From assembly GCF_001314225.1 (NCBI RefSeq), contig NZ_CP012697.1:1364001-1428000 (forward strand): 64,000 nucleotides of DNA, read 5' to 3'. Source of the DNA: Microbacterium sp. No. 7 (GTDB lineage Bacteria > Actinomycetota > Actinomycetes > Actinomycetales > Microbacteriaceae). Shown in pieces: positions 62,895 through 64,000 of the stretch. The translations under genes and the position numbers were made by a program. Numbering within the stretch: position 1 is the first letter of the stretch; every line of letters starts with the position of its first letter. The notes under the pieces were generated by a model, which worked only from the letters and a program-made list of their open reading frames with translations, did not search any database and was not told the DNA's origin.

Positions 62895-63689
62895 TCATTT
62901 CGTGCGGCTCGTGCGCATCAGCCATGCGGCCGCGGCGAGCGTGAGCACCCAGCCGATCACCTCGATGAGCAGGTGATCCGTGGCGTCGGGCACGGACTGC
63001 AGCAGGTACACCCGCACGCTGTTGATCGCGCCGTGCGCGAGGACGGCGGGCCACACGCTGCCCGACCGCAGGCGAAGCGCGAGCAGCAGCGGCGCCCACG
63101 GCAGCATGCCCGCGAAGTAGACGACGATGTCCCAGAGGGGCCGGTCTCCGATGACGGCGAGCACCGGCAGGTGCCAGACCATCCAGACCAGGCCGCTGAC
63201 GAGGGCGAGCCGCCAGAACCCCCACGATGCGGCGCGCGTCGCCAGCCAGCCGCGCCAGCCGAGCTCCTCGCCGATGGCGAAGGCCGACTGCATGAGGAAG
63301 ACCGGGACGAGCCACAGCGTCGCCGCGAGGATCTGGTCGGGCGGGTTGAGCCGCCAGATCCCCGAGGCCAGGGCGATGACGGTCTGGATCGCGGCGATCG
63401 CCGCGATGATGCCGATGCCGGCGCCGGCCCACGCGGGTGCGCCGCGCCATCCGGTGGCGAACGTCTCCCGGAACGTCCCGGGCCGCCGGAGGCGCCACAT
63501 GACGACGGCGGCGAGCAGCGGCGTCAGCTGCAGGACCGGGGTGATCAGGTTGTCGACCTCCGTCGGGACCAGCCGGAAGACCAGGGGCACCGACAGCGCG
63601 AAGCAGAGCAGCACGGCGATCGCGGAGAACCACGCGACGTCGGCGACCGTCGATCGGGCGGAGGGGGAGCGTACGGGGGACGCCGTCAT
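62895..63689 (-). CDS. CPBP family intramembrane protein (host)
   Basis: A 264-residue membrane protein. GEELGWRGWL carries the EExxxR motif, VWMVWHLPVL the second His motif (FxxxH) and LAHGAINSVR the third (HxxxN), which are the catalytic signature of the CPBP/CAAX protease group. Start chosen at ATG 63689 after GAGGT. Probably a peptidase acting within the membrane. Confidence 0.88.
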   Translation of the reverse strand: MTASPVRSPSARSTVADVAWFSAIAVLLCFALSVPLVFRLVPTEVDNLITPVLQLTPLLAAVVMWRLRRPGTFRETFATGWRGAPAWAGAGIGIIAAIAAIQTVIALASGIWRLNPPDQILAATLWLVPVFLMQSAFAIGEELGWRGWLATRAASWGFWRLALVSGLVWMVWHLPVLAVIGDRPLWDIVVYFAGMLPWAPLLLALRLRSGSVWPAVLAHGAINSVRVYLLQSVPDATDHLLIEVIGWVLTLAAAAWLMRTSRTK

Positions 63690-63817
63690 GATGACCTCTG
63701 TTCCTGGGGAAGGCGCGGGGAGTCCCACGCGTTCAGCACTGTAGGCAGAGGCCCGCATCCCCAGGAACGCGGAGAACCCGACGTCTGCCGGGGGATACCC
63801 GGAACCGGCGGGCGGGG

Positions 63818-64000
63818 TCAGACCAGCTCGGGCAGCGAGTCGGCGATCTCCTCCCACGCCGTGTGGACCTCGGCGCCGACGATGCCGAACTGCGAGATCA
63901 GCGCGACGCAGCTGTCGTCCGCGTCGTACAGCTCGAGCATGGACGTGTTCCCGTGCGTGCCCGAGAGGCGCACCAGGATGCAGTGCCGCACCGCCGACAG
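63818..64000 (-). CDS. Partial gene at window edge (host)
   Basis: The last 60 residues of a minus-strand gene, running into the window end: RHCILVRLSGTHGNTSMLEL, then DDSCVALISQFGIVGAEVHT, ending LPELV. The start lies beyond 64000. No family recognised. Confidence 0.55.
   Translation of the reverse strand: MSAVRHCILVRLSGTHGNTSMLELYDADDSCVALISQFGIVGAEVHTAWEEIADSLPELV

Overview
The window is mostly a temperate siphovirus-type prophage (about 1-55,957; its left end lies outside the window) in a high-GC actinobacterial chromosome (about 55,958-64,000). The host genes (aldehyde dehydrogenase, PncA-type nicotinamidase, a DUF2510 membrane protein, NAD(P)H-hydrate epimerase, MerR regulator, MFS pump, CPBP protein), very high GC and actinobacterial gene style suggest Microbacteriaceae, for example Microbacterium; this is inference. 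The right prophage end is marked by a tyrosine integrase followed by the 3' part of a tRNA-Thr(CGT) gene (attR).

Phage layout. (1) 51-8892, minus strand: small and large terminase, portal, protease/scaffold, decoration protein, major capsid protein, head-tail connector, tail spike. (2) 9039-14320, mostly minus: a DGQHR (DndB-like) protein, an Nmad1-like and a MazG-like protein, a run of very small genes, and a DUF2510 membrane protein with its own promoter (likely a lysogenic-conversion gene). (3) 14321-16937: control region with structured direct repeats, a CTAG-rich tandem repeat array, a palindrome and a strong candidate early promoter. (4) 14822-39536, plus strand: long early operon of tightly overlapping small genes, then a SNF2-like helicase carrying an intein, HTH proteins, Cas4-like nuclease, PrimPol-helicase and a RuvC-like resolvase. 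(5) 39597-54491, minus: holin, endolysin, HNH endonuclease, tail fibre/collar, M23 tail hydrolase, minor tail proteins, tape measure, frameshifted tail chaperones, tail tube, terminator and connector proteins. (6) 54509-55957: excisionase, integrase, attR.

The two minus-strand structural blocks (51-8892 and 39597-54491) become one late operon when the prophage circularises, with the int/xis/attP cassette and the tail spike sitting inside the head-tail connector genes.

Two things stand out. First, the helicase intein (23,263-24,234) interrupts the DExH motif and holds, in a different reading frame with its own stop, ribosome site and TTG start, a complete Vsr-like homing endonuclease gene (23,510-24,187). 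Second, about 22 copies of a roughly 15-bp palindrome of the form TTTAGTCSACTAAAT are scattered over the prophage, nearly all 8-55 nt upstream of a start codon and oriented with transcription; this looks like a dispersed operator or promoter-operator system for one regulator. No immunity repressor could be assigned in the window, and no replicative DNA polymerase gene was seen.
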